Below are positions 45,953-53,830 of a DNA stretch of 64,000 nucleotides, piece after piece. Below the pieces are notes generated by a model, which saw only the letters and a program-made list of their open reading frames with translations, was not told the DNA's origin and made no database searches. Position 1 is the stretch's first letter. Each line of letters opens with the position of its first letter. The stretch comes from Flavisolibacter ginsengisoli DSM 18119. Its GTDB lineage: Bacteria > Bacteroidota > Bacteroidia > Chitinophagales > Chitinophagaceae. The position numbers were made by a program, and so were the translations under genes. Location: NCBI RefSeq assembly GCF_900129295.1, contig NZ_FQUU01000008.1, positions 62,001 to 126,000 on the forward strand, read 5' to 3'.

Positions 45953-47074
45953 ATGTTAAAAGTGGGCATTTTAGGGGGTGGACAATTGGGAAGAATGTTA
46001 TTGCAGACAGCTGCAAATTACCCTGTAGAAACACATGTATTGGAAAATGATGATGAATGCCCGGCAGCGCACCTGTGCCGGTATTTTATAAAAGGCAATA
46101 TACGTGACTATGAGACTGTTTACCACTTTGGAAAAGGTCTTGATGCTGTCACTATAGAAATTGAGAATGTCAATCTTGAGGCTTTGGAAAGACTCGAAGC
46201 TGAAGGCGTGAAGGTATTTCCCAAACCCTCCGTGCTCAGGATTATTAAGAATAAAGTACGCCAGAAAGAATATTACCTCGAACATGGCATTCCTACTGCA
46301 GAATTTGCCATAATAACTAACAAAAACGAAATCGGCCAATTACCTCACCTGTTGCCGGCAGTACAAAAACTGGCAGAGGGTGGTTATGATGGCCGGGGAG
46401 TCCAGGTAATAGACAACTTATCGGATAGTCATTTGTTCTTTGATGAACATAGTGTGCTGGAAAAGAAAATCAAAATAAAAAAAGAGATCGCCCAGATAGT
46501 AGCTGTGGACCAGTTGGGTAAAACAGCACTGTACCCGCCGGTAGAGATGATGTTTAATAAGGATTTGAACCAATTGGATTTCCAGCTATGCCCTGCAGAT
46601 ATTCCGCAACAGGTGTTATGGAAAGTGGAAGCCATTGCCTTAACGGTAGTTCGCAATTTTAATTCCCCAGGTCTGTTTGCAGTAGAATTGTTTGTTGACG
46701 AGAATAACGAGGTCTTTGTAAATGAAACAGCACCCAGGGTACACAATAGCGGTCATCATACCATTGAGGCTCATTATTCATCCCAGTTTGATATGCTTTG
46801 GCGGATTATATTGGGCTATCCCCTTGGTAATACCAAATACCTGTTTCCATCAATTATGGTCAATATCATTGGAGGAGAAGGTCATTCCGGTAAGGCGAAA
46901 TATATAGGGCTGAATGAAGTATTAAAAATAGACAACGCATTTGTTCATATATATGGAAAAGCTGAGACAAGGCCCGGAAGGAAGATGGGTCATGTAACTA
47001 TTATCAGTAATGAAAAGCAAGACCTCATTCATAAAGCCAATAAGATCAGGCAAACCATAAATGTAGTTTCCTAA
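45953..47074 (+). CDS. purK: N5-carboxyaminoimidazole ribonucleotide synthase
   Basis: ATP-grasp enzyme of purine synthesis, converting AIR, ATP and bicarbonate to N5-CAIR, the substrate of PurE. 373 residues. The start VGILGGGQLGRML is typical. The ATP-grasp core shows VQKLAEGGYDGRGVQVI and NETAPRVHNSGHHTIEA. Its functional partner purE lies 6.2 kb downstream on the same strand, separated by the RND operon and the four-helix-bundle cassette, though the two are often adjacent in bacteria. Confidence 0.95.
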   Translation: MLKVGILGGGQLGRMLLQTAANYPVETHVLENDDECPAAHLCRYFIKGNIRDYETVYHFGKGLDAVTIEIENVNLEALERLEAEGVKVFPKPSVLRIIKNKVRQKEYYLEHGIPTAEFAIITNKNEIGQLPHLLPAVQKLAEGGYDGRGVQVIDNLSDSHLFFDEHSVLEKKIKIKKEIAQIVAVDQLGKTALYPPVEMMFNKDLNQLDFQLCPADIPQQVLWKVEAIALTVVRNFNSPGLFAVELFVDENNEVFVNETAPRVHNSGHHTIEAHYSSQFDMLWRIILGYPLGNTKYLFPSIMVNIIGGEGHSGKAKYIGLNEVLKIDNAFVHIYGKAETRPGRKMGHVTIISNEKQDLIHKANKIRQTINVVS

Positions 47075-47177
47075 GGTCATCATTTATATTGACCGCTTAT
47101 CAAGCGGTTAAGGTTAATTAAGGTTAATCAAATGATTCTTAGGCTTTTTTTAAAGGCGCTTTTCCTGTAGAAGAGGC

Positions 47178-47185
47178 TATTTTTG
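47178..47185 (+). promoter_or_regulatory. Bacteroidota -7 box TATTTTTG for the efflux operon
   Basis: Exact TAnnTTTG match 28 nt before the GTG at 47213, giving a leader of about 21 nt and marking the efflux operon as transcribed independently of purK. Confidence 0.4.
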
Positions 47186-47212
47186 ACGTTCTAACATCAA
47201 TTGACATACCAA

Positions 47213-48289
47213 GTGAAAGTTTTTTATCCCATTTATCTATTATTATTTTTCGCAACCCTTTCCATTCAATTAAGCTCTTGCAGCAGTAAACGCAAGGAAG
47301 AAGCCCAGGCAAAACAAAAAATGGGTAATAAGCCCCCTGTTCCCCGGGTAGATGTTTTTGTAGTGCAATCACAAACAGTAAGTGAATCGCTGCAAATACC
47401 TGGAACGATTGTATCAGAGGACGCAACAGAAATACACCCTGAAGTTTCAGGCAGAATTATAAACCTGAATGTAAGGGAAGGCAATTTTGTTAGTAAAGGT
47501 GCTGTACTTGCCAAATTATATGATGCAGATCTGCAGGCACAAAAAAGAAAGTTACAGGTACAACTCCAGATAGCACAGCAAACATCAGGTCGTCATGAAA
47601 AACTATTGGAAATTGGTGGTATCAGCAAAGAAGATTATGCTGCCAGCGCCCTGCAGGTAAGTAATCTGCGTGCTGACCTTGACATCATCAATACCTCGAT
47701 AGCCAAAACGGTTATCCGTGCACCTTTTAGCGGCAAACTTGGTTTAAAGGATATAAGCACAGGCGCTTATGTTACCCCTCAATCTGTAATAGCAACTATT
47801 CAAAAAACTGCAGATCTAAAGATCGATTTTAACCTTCCTGAGAAATATGCCAACCAGGTTCATAAGGGACAATATGTCAATTTTACGGTTGAAGGCAGTG
47901 ATCGCAATTATACAGCTGTCATCTCTGCTACAGAATCCGGGATAGATCAAAATTCCAGGACATTAGTGATGAGGGCCCAGGTAAAGGGAAATATTGCCGG
48001 GCTAACGCCTGGAAATTTTGCCAAGGTTAAGATGAATTTCCAACCGGATCCTAATGCCCTTTTAATACCTTCACAAGCTATTATTCCACAGGCAAGGGGT
48101 AAGAAAGTTATTGTTGCAAGGAACGGCATTGCCGACTTTGTTGATGTGACAACAGGGGTTAGGGATTCTTCCATGGTCCAGGTAACTACTGGATTGAAAA
48201 AAGGGGATACAGTTGTTGTTACAGGCCTTCTTACAGTAAAAGCAAAGGCGCCGATTGTAGTCAATAAGGTTATAAACAAGCAAAGCTAA
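47213..48289 (+). CDS. RND efflux periplasmic adaptor lipoprotein (MFP)
   Basis: 358 residues from a GTG at 47213 starting MKVFYPIYLLLFF; the frame opens at a TTG at 47201. A lipoprotein signal ends in LSSC (about residue 23). Then come the membrane-fusion-protein elements: barrel-sandwich halves (EIHPEVSGRIINLNVREGNF and IRAPFSGKLGLKDISTGAYV), an alpha-hairpin between them, and a beta-barrel (TAVISATESGIDQNSRTLVM). It links the inner-membrane pump to the outer-membrane channel. First gene of the adaptor-pump-channel operon. Confidence 0.93.
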   Translation: MKVFYPIYLLLFFATLSIQLSSCSSKRKEEAQAKQKMGNKPPVPRVDVFVVQSQTVSESLQIPGTIVSEDATEIHPEVSGRIINLNVREGNFVSKGAVLAKLYDADLQAQKRKLQVQLQIAQQTSGRHEKLLEIGGISKEDYAASALQVSNLRADLDIINTSIAKTVIRAPFSGKLGLKDISTGAYVTPQSVIATIQKTADLKIDFNLPEKYANQVHKGQYVNFTVEGSDRNYTAVISATESGIDQNSRTLVMRAQVKGNIAGLTPGNFAKVKMNFQPDPNALLIPSQAIIPQARGKKVIVARNGIADFVDVTTGVRDSSMVQVTTGLKKGDTVVVTGLLTVKAKAPIVVNKVINKQS

Positions 48290-48316
48290 AGGCTATTGTT
48301 TCAGTAGTTATTTATG

Positions 48317-48336
48317 GACTGCAGCAGCCTGCAGTC
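48317..48336 (+). promoter_or_regulatory. Intercistronic hairpin in the efflux operon
   Basis: Perfect 8-bp stem GACTGCAG / CTGCAGTC with loop CAGC in the 79-nt gap between adaptor and pump. There is no T-tract. It could be an RNA processing or stability element that sets adaptor-to-pump ratio; this is inference. Confidence 0.35.
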
Positions 48337-48368
48337 TGTGTTCAAATGTCGATCTTAACTAATTAACG

Positions 48369-51300
48369 ATGAACATAAGTGAACTTTCATTAAAGCGGCC
48401 AGTTTTAGCCATTGTGATGAGCATCCTGATCGTAGTGTTTGGGATCATTGGGTTTAAGTTCCTTGGCATACGCGATTATCCTGCCATTGATCCTCCTAAT
48501 ATCAATGTACGCACCTCCTATCCTGGCGCCAACCCGGATATTATAGAATCTCAAATAACCGAGCCTCTTGAAAAAGCAATAAACGGTATTGCAGGCATCA
48601 AGAATATTACATCTTCCAGTAATGCAGGCTCCAGCAATATAAATGTAGAATTTGATCTTGGCGTGGACCTGGAAGCTGCAGCTAATGACGTAAGGGATAA
48701 GGTTTCCCAGGCATTAAGATCTCTTCCTTCTGACCTCGATGCACCGCCTGTTGTATCAAAAGCTGATGCCAGTTCAGATGCCATTATCTCCATGACTGTT
48801 CAAAGTTCTACTAAGAACCAGCTTGAACTTACCGAATGGGGAAATAACGTATTGCTCGAAAGATTGCAAACCATTCCCGGGGTAAGTGGTATACAGATAT
48901 GGGGCGAAAAAAGATATGCTATGCGTATCTGGTTCAAGCCCGATATGCTAACTGCTTACAAATTAACCCCACTGGATGTTCAGAATGCTTTACTTAGGGA
49001 AAATGTTGAATTACCATCAGGTAAGATCTCAGGTAATGCAACAGAACTCTCAGTAAGGACTTTTGGAAAATTAAACACAGAAGAAGAGTTCAATAATATT
49101 ATTATAAAGAATGTAAACGGAAGTGATATTAAGGTAAAGGATGTTGGCGAAGCAGTTCTGGGCCCTGAGAACGAGGAATCACAATTAAGAGAAAGTGGCA
49201 TACCCATGATTGCCCTTGCCATTGTTCCCCAACCTGGTTCTAATTATGTATCTATCTCTGATGAGTTTTATAAAAGGTATGAGCAGATCAAAAAGGAAAT
49301 GCCTGAAGACATCAAGCTGAATATAGCGCTTGACCAGACTAAGTTCATTAAGAAATCAATATCCGAAGTAGAAGAAACACTGATCATTTCCCTTGTATTG
49401 GTAATTCTTATCATTTACCTTTTCTTCAGAGACTGGCTTATCGCCATCAGGCCCTTGATTGACATCCCGGTATCTCTTATCGGAGCTTTCTTTATCATGT
49501 ATATCTGTGGGTTTACCATAAATGTACTTACCCTTCTGGCCATAGTTTTAGCAACAGGACTTGTAGTGGATGACGGGATAGTGGTAACAGAGAATATTTA
49601 TAAAAGAATGGAAAAGGGCATGAATAAGTGGCAGGCGGCCAAAGAGGGATCTAAGGAGATCTACTTTGCAGTTATTGCTACATCCATAACACTTGCCGTC
49701 GTTTTCCTTCCTATCGTATTTCTCCAGGGATTTGTTGGTCGATTATTCCGGGAATTTGGAATAGTGGTAGCAGGAGCGGTATTAATATCTGCTTTTGTTT
49801 CACTTACGCTTACCCCTGTTCTGAATGTTAAGATGACAAGGAAAAACATTCACCAGCATTCCTGGTTCTATACCAGAACGGAACCTTTCTTCAGGTGGAT
49901 GGAAGACAGCTATAAAAATGCGCTTAGCCGTTTCATGAAAGTGCGCTGGATAGCATTTGTGATCATTGCTATTTGCGGAGGAATCATATATTTTCTAGGC
50001 AAAGGAATTCCATCGGAACTTGCACCAATGGAAGACAGGAGCCAATTCAGGCTTGCACTTACGGCACCTGAGGGTACAGCTTATGATTACATGGATGATT
50101 ATGTGCAGAGAGTTACCAACTTCATGTTGGATTCTGTCCCTGAAAAAGAAACAGTGCTTTCTATTACAGCACCAGGATTTATTAGCGGTGCTACCAATTC
50201 AGGTATGGTGCGTGTAACCCTGGTTGATCCTAAAGACAGGACCCGCTCTCAAAAGGAGATTGTTGCCATGGTCAACAAGAACTTATCCATGTTTAATGAA
50301 GGAAGAGCGTTTGCTATTGAGGAACAAACCATCCAGGTCAATCGTCGGGGTGGGCAGCCTGTTCAATTTGTAATACAAAATAACAATTTCGATAAGCTGG
50401 CACAAGTCCTTCCTGCATTTATTGAGGCAGCTGGTAACAATCCTGTATTGCAGGGAGTAGATGCAGACCTGAAGTTTAATAAGCCCGAATTACGGATCAA
50501 TGTGAATCGTCTTAAAGCCAGTGAATTGGGTGTTAGCGTGGAAGATGTATCGCAAACACTTCAACTGGCATTGAGTAATCGTCGCATGGGTTATTTTACC
50601 AAGGAAGGCAAGCAATATGGTGTATATGGCCAGGTGGCAAGATCTGACAGGGATGATCCTACGGACTTAAAAGCACTTTATGTCAGAAATCAAAAAGGTG
50701 AAATGATTGGACTGGACAACCTGGTAAGTTTTGAAGAAGCTACCACCCCATCAACTATCTATCACTTCAACCGCTTTAAATCTGCAACTATTTCAGCAGG
50801 TTTGGCGCCTGGTAAGACCATTGGGGATGGCATTCAAGCCATGCAGCAGATAGCTGATAAATTACTGGATGATACCTATACTACCTCACTGGCTGGTAAT
50901 AGCCGTGATTTCCAAGAAAGCTCAAGCAATATTGGTTTTGCTTTTTTCCTTGCCCTGGGTCTTATATTCCTGATCCTGGCAGCACAGTTTGAAAGCTTCA
51001 TAGATCCATTTATAATAATGGTGACAGTACCGCTGGCTATTGCAGGTGCAGTATTATCCCTTTGGCTATTTGACCAGACCTTAAATATATTTTCAGAGAT
51101 TGGCATGATCATGCTGATAGGCCTTGTTACCAAAAATGGTATCCTTATTGTTGAATTTGCCAATCAAAGCCGAATCAACGGCATGAATAAAGCTGATGCT
51201 GTAATTTATGCTTCATCTCAGCGCCTTAGACCTATCCTCATGACCAGTCTAGCTATGACCCTTGGAGCTTTACCAATTGCTTTGTCTCTTGGAGCAGCCG

Positions 51301-51482
51301 CAACAAGCAGGATTCCACTGGGTATTGTAATGGTAGGTGGTATCATGTTTTCCCTTGTATTGACCTTATTTGTAATCCCTGCTATGTATTCTTACCTTTC
51401 TTCCAATAAAAAAAGAAATGAACTGGAAGTATTGGAAGAAGAACAGCTGAAGGAAAAAGAACATGCACAATTATTACATTAA
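48369..51482 (+). CDS. RND multidrug efflux pump permease (AcrB/HAE1 type)
   Basis: 1037-residue inner-membrane proton-driven pump. The N-terminus (SLKRPVLAIVMSILIVVFG) is standard for the AcrB class. The proton-relay aspartates lie in LATGLVVDDGIVVTEN (Asp401, Asp402). Twelve transmembrane segments and two large periplasmic loops fit the length; GLVTKNGILIVEFANQ marks the second half. It exports hydrophobic drugs or cell products; heavy-metal (CusA) type is unlikely given the motifs. Its stop shares one base with the TolC-family gene start (TAATG). Confidence 0.95.
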   Translation: MNISELSLKRPVLAIVMSILIVVFGIIGFKFLGIRDYPAIDPPNINVRTSYPGANPDIIESQITEPLEKAINGIAGIKNITSSSNAGSSNINVEFDLGVDLEAAANDVRDKVSQALRSLPSDLDAPPVVSKADASSDAIISMTVQSSTKNQLELTEWGNNVLLERLQTIPGVSGIQIWGEKRYAMRIWFKPDMLTAYKLTPLDVQNALLRENVELPSGKISGNATELSVRTFGKLNTEEEFNNIIIKNVNGSDIKVKDVGEAVLGPENEESQLRESGIPMIALAIVPQPGSNYVSISDEFYKRYEQIKKEMPEDIKLNIALDQTKFIKKSISEVEETLIISLVLVILIIYLFFRDWLIAIRPLIDIPVSLIGAFFIMYICGFTINVLTLLAIVLATGLVVDDGIVVTENIYKRMEKGMNKWQAAKEGSKEIYFAVIATSITLAVVFLPIVFLQGFVGRLFREFGIVVAGAVLISAFVSLTLTPVLNVKMTRKNIHQHSWFYTRTEPFFRWMEDSYKNALSRFMKVRWIAFVIIAICGGIIYFLGKGIPSELAPMEDRSQFRLALTAPEGTAYDYMDDYVQRVTNFMLDSVPEKETVLSITAPGFISGATNSGMVRVTLVDPKDRTRSQKEIVAMVNKNLSMFNEGRAFAIEEQTIQVNRRGGQPVQFVIQNNNFDKLAQVLPAFIEAAGNNPVLQGVDADLKFNKPELRINVNRLKASELGVSVEDVSQTLQLALSNRRMGYFTKEGKQYGVYGQVARSDRDDPTDLKALYVRNQKGEMIGLDNLVSFEEATTPSTIYHFNRFKSATISAGLAPGKTIGDGIQAMQQIADKLLDDTYTTSLAGNSRDFQESSSNIGFAFFLALGLIFLILAAQFESFIDPFIIMVTVPLAIAGAVLSLWLFDQTLNIFSEIGMIMLIGLVTKNGILIVEFANQSRINGMNKADAVIYASSQRLRPILMTSLAMTLGALPIALSLGAAATSRIPLGIVMVGGIMFSLVLTLFVIPAMYSYLSSNKKRNELEVLEEEQLKEKEHAQLLH

Positions 51483-52798
51483 TGAGACTAAAGAATATTG
51501 CACTGGCCTGTAGTTGTTTGATCGGATTTATTGCAAAGGCCCAAAGACCATTAAGTGTAGAAGAGGCTATTGCCACTTCACTTGCCAACAATTACGATAT
51601 ACAGCTTTCCAGGAATGATTCTGCATTGGCTGCTTTGGATTATGCATTTGCGGATTATGCATTTTATCCCAGGCTGAATGCTAATGGAGGCGTCAACTTC
51701 AATAATAATAACCAGAAGCAGGTGCTTGCAGATGGAACCAAGCGTGAAAGTAAAGGAGTCAAATCCAATGTGGCTACTGCATCTTTAAATCTGAACTGGA
51801 CCCTATTTGATGGTCTGAAGATGTTTATAACCCGTCGCAGGTTAGGGCAAATGGTGGAACTGGGAGAATTGCAGATAAAGAACCAGGTTATAGCAAGTGT
51901 TGCAGACCTGATGCGCACCTACTATGATATAAGCCGCCAGCAACAACAATTGAAAGCCGTTGAAGAACAGATGCAGTTAAGTAGTGAACGCCTTAAACTT
52001 GCGCAGTATAAATTTGAAGTTGGAACAGGCACTAAATCAGATGTGTTGCAGGCACAAATTGATTATAATGCCCAGAAGTCACAACAGCTAACACAACAAA
52101 CCAATATTCTCAAACTGAAGGAGCAGCTGAATAATTTACTGGCCATCCCTTTGAACAATGATTTTACCGTATTAGATACCATTCCAATTCATACCGGGTT
52201 GACATTGGACTCTATCCAGGGTAGCCTAACAGCAACGAATCCACAGTTGCTGTTGGCGCAAAAAAGCCTTGATATTGCCGGACTTGCTTTGCAGGAACGC
52301 AGAGCTGAGAGATTACCCACTGTAAGTTTTAATTCGGCTTATAATTTTAATAGAACAGATAATAAAAGCGTTGTTAATCCATTTCAACCCTTGTTCAGTC
52401 AAAACAAAGGATTGAACTATGGTTTTACAGCTACTATTCCCATCTTTAATGGTTACCTCACCCGCAGGAATATAAGGGCTGCCGAACTGGATATACAATA
52501 CCAGCAGCTAGCTTATAAAAGAAACCTGGCGCAAATCAATACAAGTGTGGCAACTGCTTACAGGGATTATACTTTATACCAGCAAACTCTTTTATTGGAA
52601 GAAGATAATATCAAGCTCGTAAGGGAAAATCTTTTTATTGCCCAGGAACGTTACCGTCTTGGGGTAACAACTTTTCTTGAAATGCGTACTGCCGAACAAA
52701 GCCTTGCAGATGCTACCAATCGACTTATCCAGGCGCGCTATAACACCAAGGTAGCCGAGATAGAATTATTGAGATTGAGAGGCGACCTGGTAAAATAG
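51482..52798 (+). CDS. TolC family outer-membrane efflux protein
   Basis: 438 residues with a signal peptide (ending AKAQ near residue 19). Two long coiled-coil repeats of the outer-membrane-efflux fold are seen (ISRQQQQLKAVEEQMQLSSE with KFEVGTGTKSDVLQAQIDYN; later ENLFIAQERYRLGVTTFLE). It forms the outer channel for the RND pump. Its TAG stop (52796-52798) is the first three bases of the left inverted repeat of the four-helix-bundle cassette. Confidence 0.94.
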   Translation: MRLKNIALACSCLIGFIAKAQRPLSVEEAIATSLANNYDIQLSRNDSALAALDYAFADYAFYPRLNANGGVNFNNNNQKQVLADGTKRESKGVKSNVATASLNLNWTLFDGLKMFITRRRLGQMVELGELQIKNQVIASVADLMRTYYDISRQQQQLKAVEEQMQLSSERLKLAQYKFEVGTGTKSDVLQAQIDYNAQKSQQLTQQTNILKLKEQLNNLLAIPLNNDFTVLDTIPIHTGLTLDSIQGSLTATNPQLLLAQKSLDIAGLALQERRAERLPTVSFNSAYNFNRTDNKSVVNPFQPLFSQNKGLNYGFTATIPIFNGYLTRRNIRAAELDIQYQQLAYKRNLAQINTSVATAYRDYTLYQQTLLLEEDNIKLVRENLFIAQERYRLGVTTFLEMRTAEQSLADATNRLIQARYNTKVAEIELLRLRGDLVK

Positions 52799-52828
52799 TT
52801 TCTTGTTTTTGGTTTATAGTTTCTTGTT
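52796..52828 (+). repeat. Left 33-bp inverted repeat
   Basis: Begins with the TAG stop of the TolC-family gene. It contains two copies of TAGTTTCTTGTT (52796-52807 and 52817-52828) 21 bp apart. The reverse complement of the right repeat matches it except at one base. Confidence 0.9.
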
Positions 52829-52856
52829 GTAGCTTCATCGCGCATTATTCACTCTT

Positions 52857-53261
52857 ATGGCAACTATCAATAAGTTTGAAGAGCTGGAGATATGGCAATT
52901 ATCCAGGAAGTTCTATAAAAGTTTATCTCCGGTAATAGAAATTCTTAAAAACAATAAAGAGTATCGTTTTGCAGAGCAAATGAGATCTGCTTCAGGTTCA
53001 GTAATGGATAATATTGCTGAAGGTTTTGAAAGAAGTAGCAGGCTTGAATTTTTGAATTCACTTGGTATTTCAAAAGGCGAAGTGGGTGAATTAAAGTCTC
53101 AACTCTATCGCTGCCTTGATAATAATTATATCAATTCCGAAGAATTTAATACACTTTATAGTGAAGCGGATATTTTATCACGTAAAATCGCTTCTTTTAT
53201 TATTTATTTAAATTCTGCAGAGCATAAAGGACTAAAATTTAAAGACAGACTGAAATCATGA
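52857..53261 (+). CDS. Four-helix-bundle protein (23S rRNA intervening-sequence/S23 family)
   Basis: 134 residues, normal for the family. The start FEELEIWQLSRKFYKSL and the RSASGSVMDNIAEGFERSS segment are its hallmarks. Homologues are encoded inside 23S rRNA intervening sequences and, in many genomes, as stand-alone genes; a four-helix bundle that forms pentamers is known from structures. Molecular function is unsettled; relatives include the Avd accessory protein of diversity-generating retroelements, but no reverse transcriptase is near. The TGA overlaps the purE ATG (ATGA), so the two are translationally coupled. It lies between inverted repeats. Confidence 0.9.
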   Translation: MATINKFEELEIWQLSRKFYKSLSPVIEILKNNKEYRFAEQMRSASGSVMDNIAEGFERSSRLEFLNSLGISKGEVGELKSQLYRCLDNNYINSEEFNTLYSEADILSRKIASFIIYLNSAEHKGLKFKDRLKS

Positions 53262-53806
53262 ATGAACAAGAAACTATAAACCAAAAACCAGAAACTATTG
53301 TTGTTGGCATCGTTATGGGCAGTGACAGTGATCTTCCTGTGATGCAGGCCGCAGCTGATATACTAACATATTTTGAAATCAGTTTTGAACTTACAGTAGT
53401 GTCGGCCCACCGTACACCATTGCGTATGGTGGAATATGCTTCCGGAGCTAAAGATCGTGGATTGAAACTGATCATAGCAGGTGCTGGAGGTGCTGCGCAT
53501 TTACCAGGCATGCTAGCTTCCATTACTTCACTACCTGTAATAGGAGTTCCTATCAAATCAAGTAATTCAATTGATGGCTGGGATTCTATTCTATCTATTT
53601 TGCAAATGCCCAATGGAGTACCCGTTGCCACTGTTGCTTTAAATGCCTCAAGAAATGCCGGCATACTGGCCGCGCAGTTCATTGGTGCTTTTGACCAAAA
53701 CATAGCTGAAAAGGTTGCTGCCTATAAAGAAAAAATGAATAAAGAAGTATTGGAAAAAGTGCAGCATTTGCAATCTGCTGGCTGGCCCAATACCTTCGAT
53801 AAATAA
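53258..53806 (+). CDS. purE: N5-carboxyaminoimidazole ribonucleotide mutase
   Basis: Purine-synthesis mutase converting N5-CAIR to CAIR. 182 residues; the core is VVGIVMGSDSDLPVMQAA, VVSAHRTPLRMVEYA and IAGAGGAAHLPGMLA, with the catalytic His in SAHRTP. PurE usually starts a few residues before the GIVMGSDSD block. Here residues 3-13 are encoded by the right inverted repeat of the cassette, and no other in-frame ATG, GTG or TTG precedes the first strand, so ATG 53258 must be used. PurK is 6.2 kb upstream. Confidence 0.95.
   Translation: MNEQETINQKPETIVVGIVMGSDSDLPVMQAAADILTYFEISFELTVVSAHRTPLRMVEYASGAKDRGLKLIIAGAGGAAHLPGMLASITSLPVIGVPIKSSNSIDGWDSILSILQMPNGVPVATVALNASRNAGILAAQFIGAFDQNIAEKVAAYKEKMNKEVLEKVQHLQSAGWPNTFDK
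53265..53297 (-). repeat. Right 33-bp inverted repeat, inside purE
   Basis: Reverse complement of the left repeat apart from one base (32/33). It lies wholly inside the purE coding sequence, encoding about residues 3-13 (QETINQKPET). Confidence 0.9.
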
Positions 53807-53830
53807 AGACTTGTTTAGCCTTAAGAAGAC

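Larger units (their letters stand above)
52796..53297 (+). mobile_element. Putative cassette: four-helix-bundle gene between 33-bp inverted repeats
   Basis: A 502-bp unit bounded by inverted repeats at 52796-52828 and 53265-53297 that match at 32 of 33 positions, enclosing a single IVP/S23-type gene. No transposase or integrase is present and no target-site duplication could be defined. Mobility is inferred from structure only; it might instead be an RNA-level element, since the repeats would pair in a transcript. Confidence 0.55.

Noticed and set aside
47092-47108. Terminator after purK
   Set aside because: A 7-bp stem ACCGCTT / AAGCGGT is present but no T-tract follows, so the call is too weak.
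52857-53261. Diversity-generating retroelement (Avd-like protein)
   Set aside because: No reverse transcriptase, template repeat or variable repeat is found near; the sequence fits the stand-alone IVP family.
52796-53297. Classical insertion sequence
   Set aside because: There is no transposase; the enclosed gene is an IVP-family four-helix bundle.
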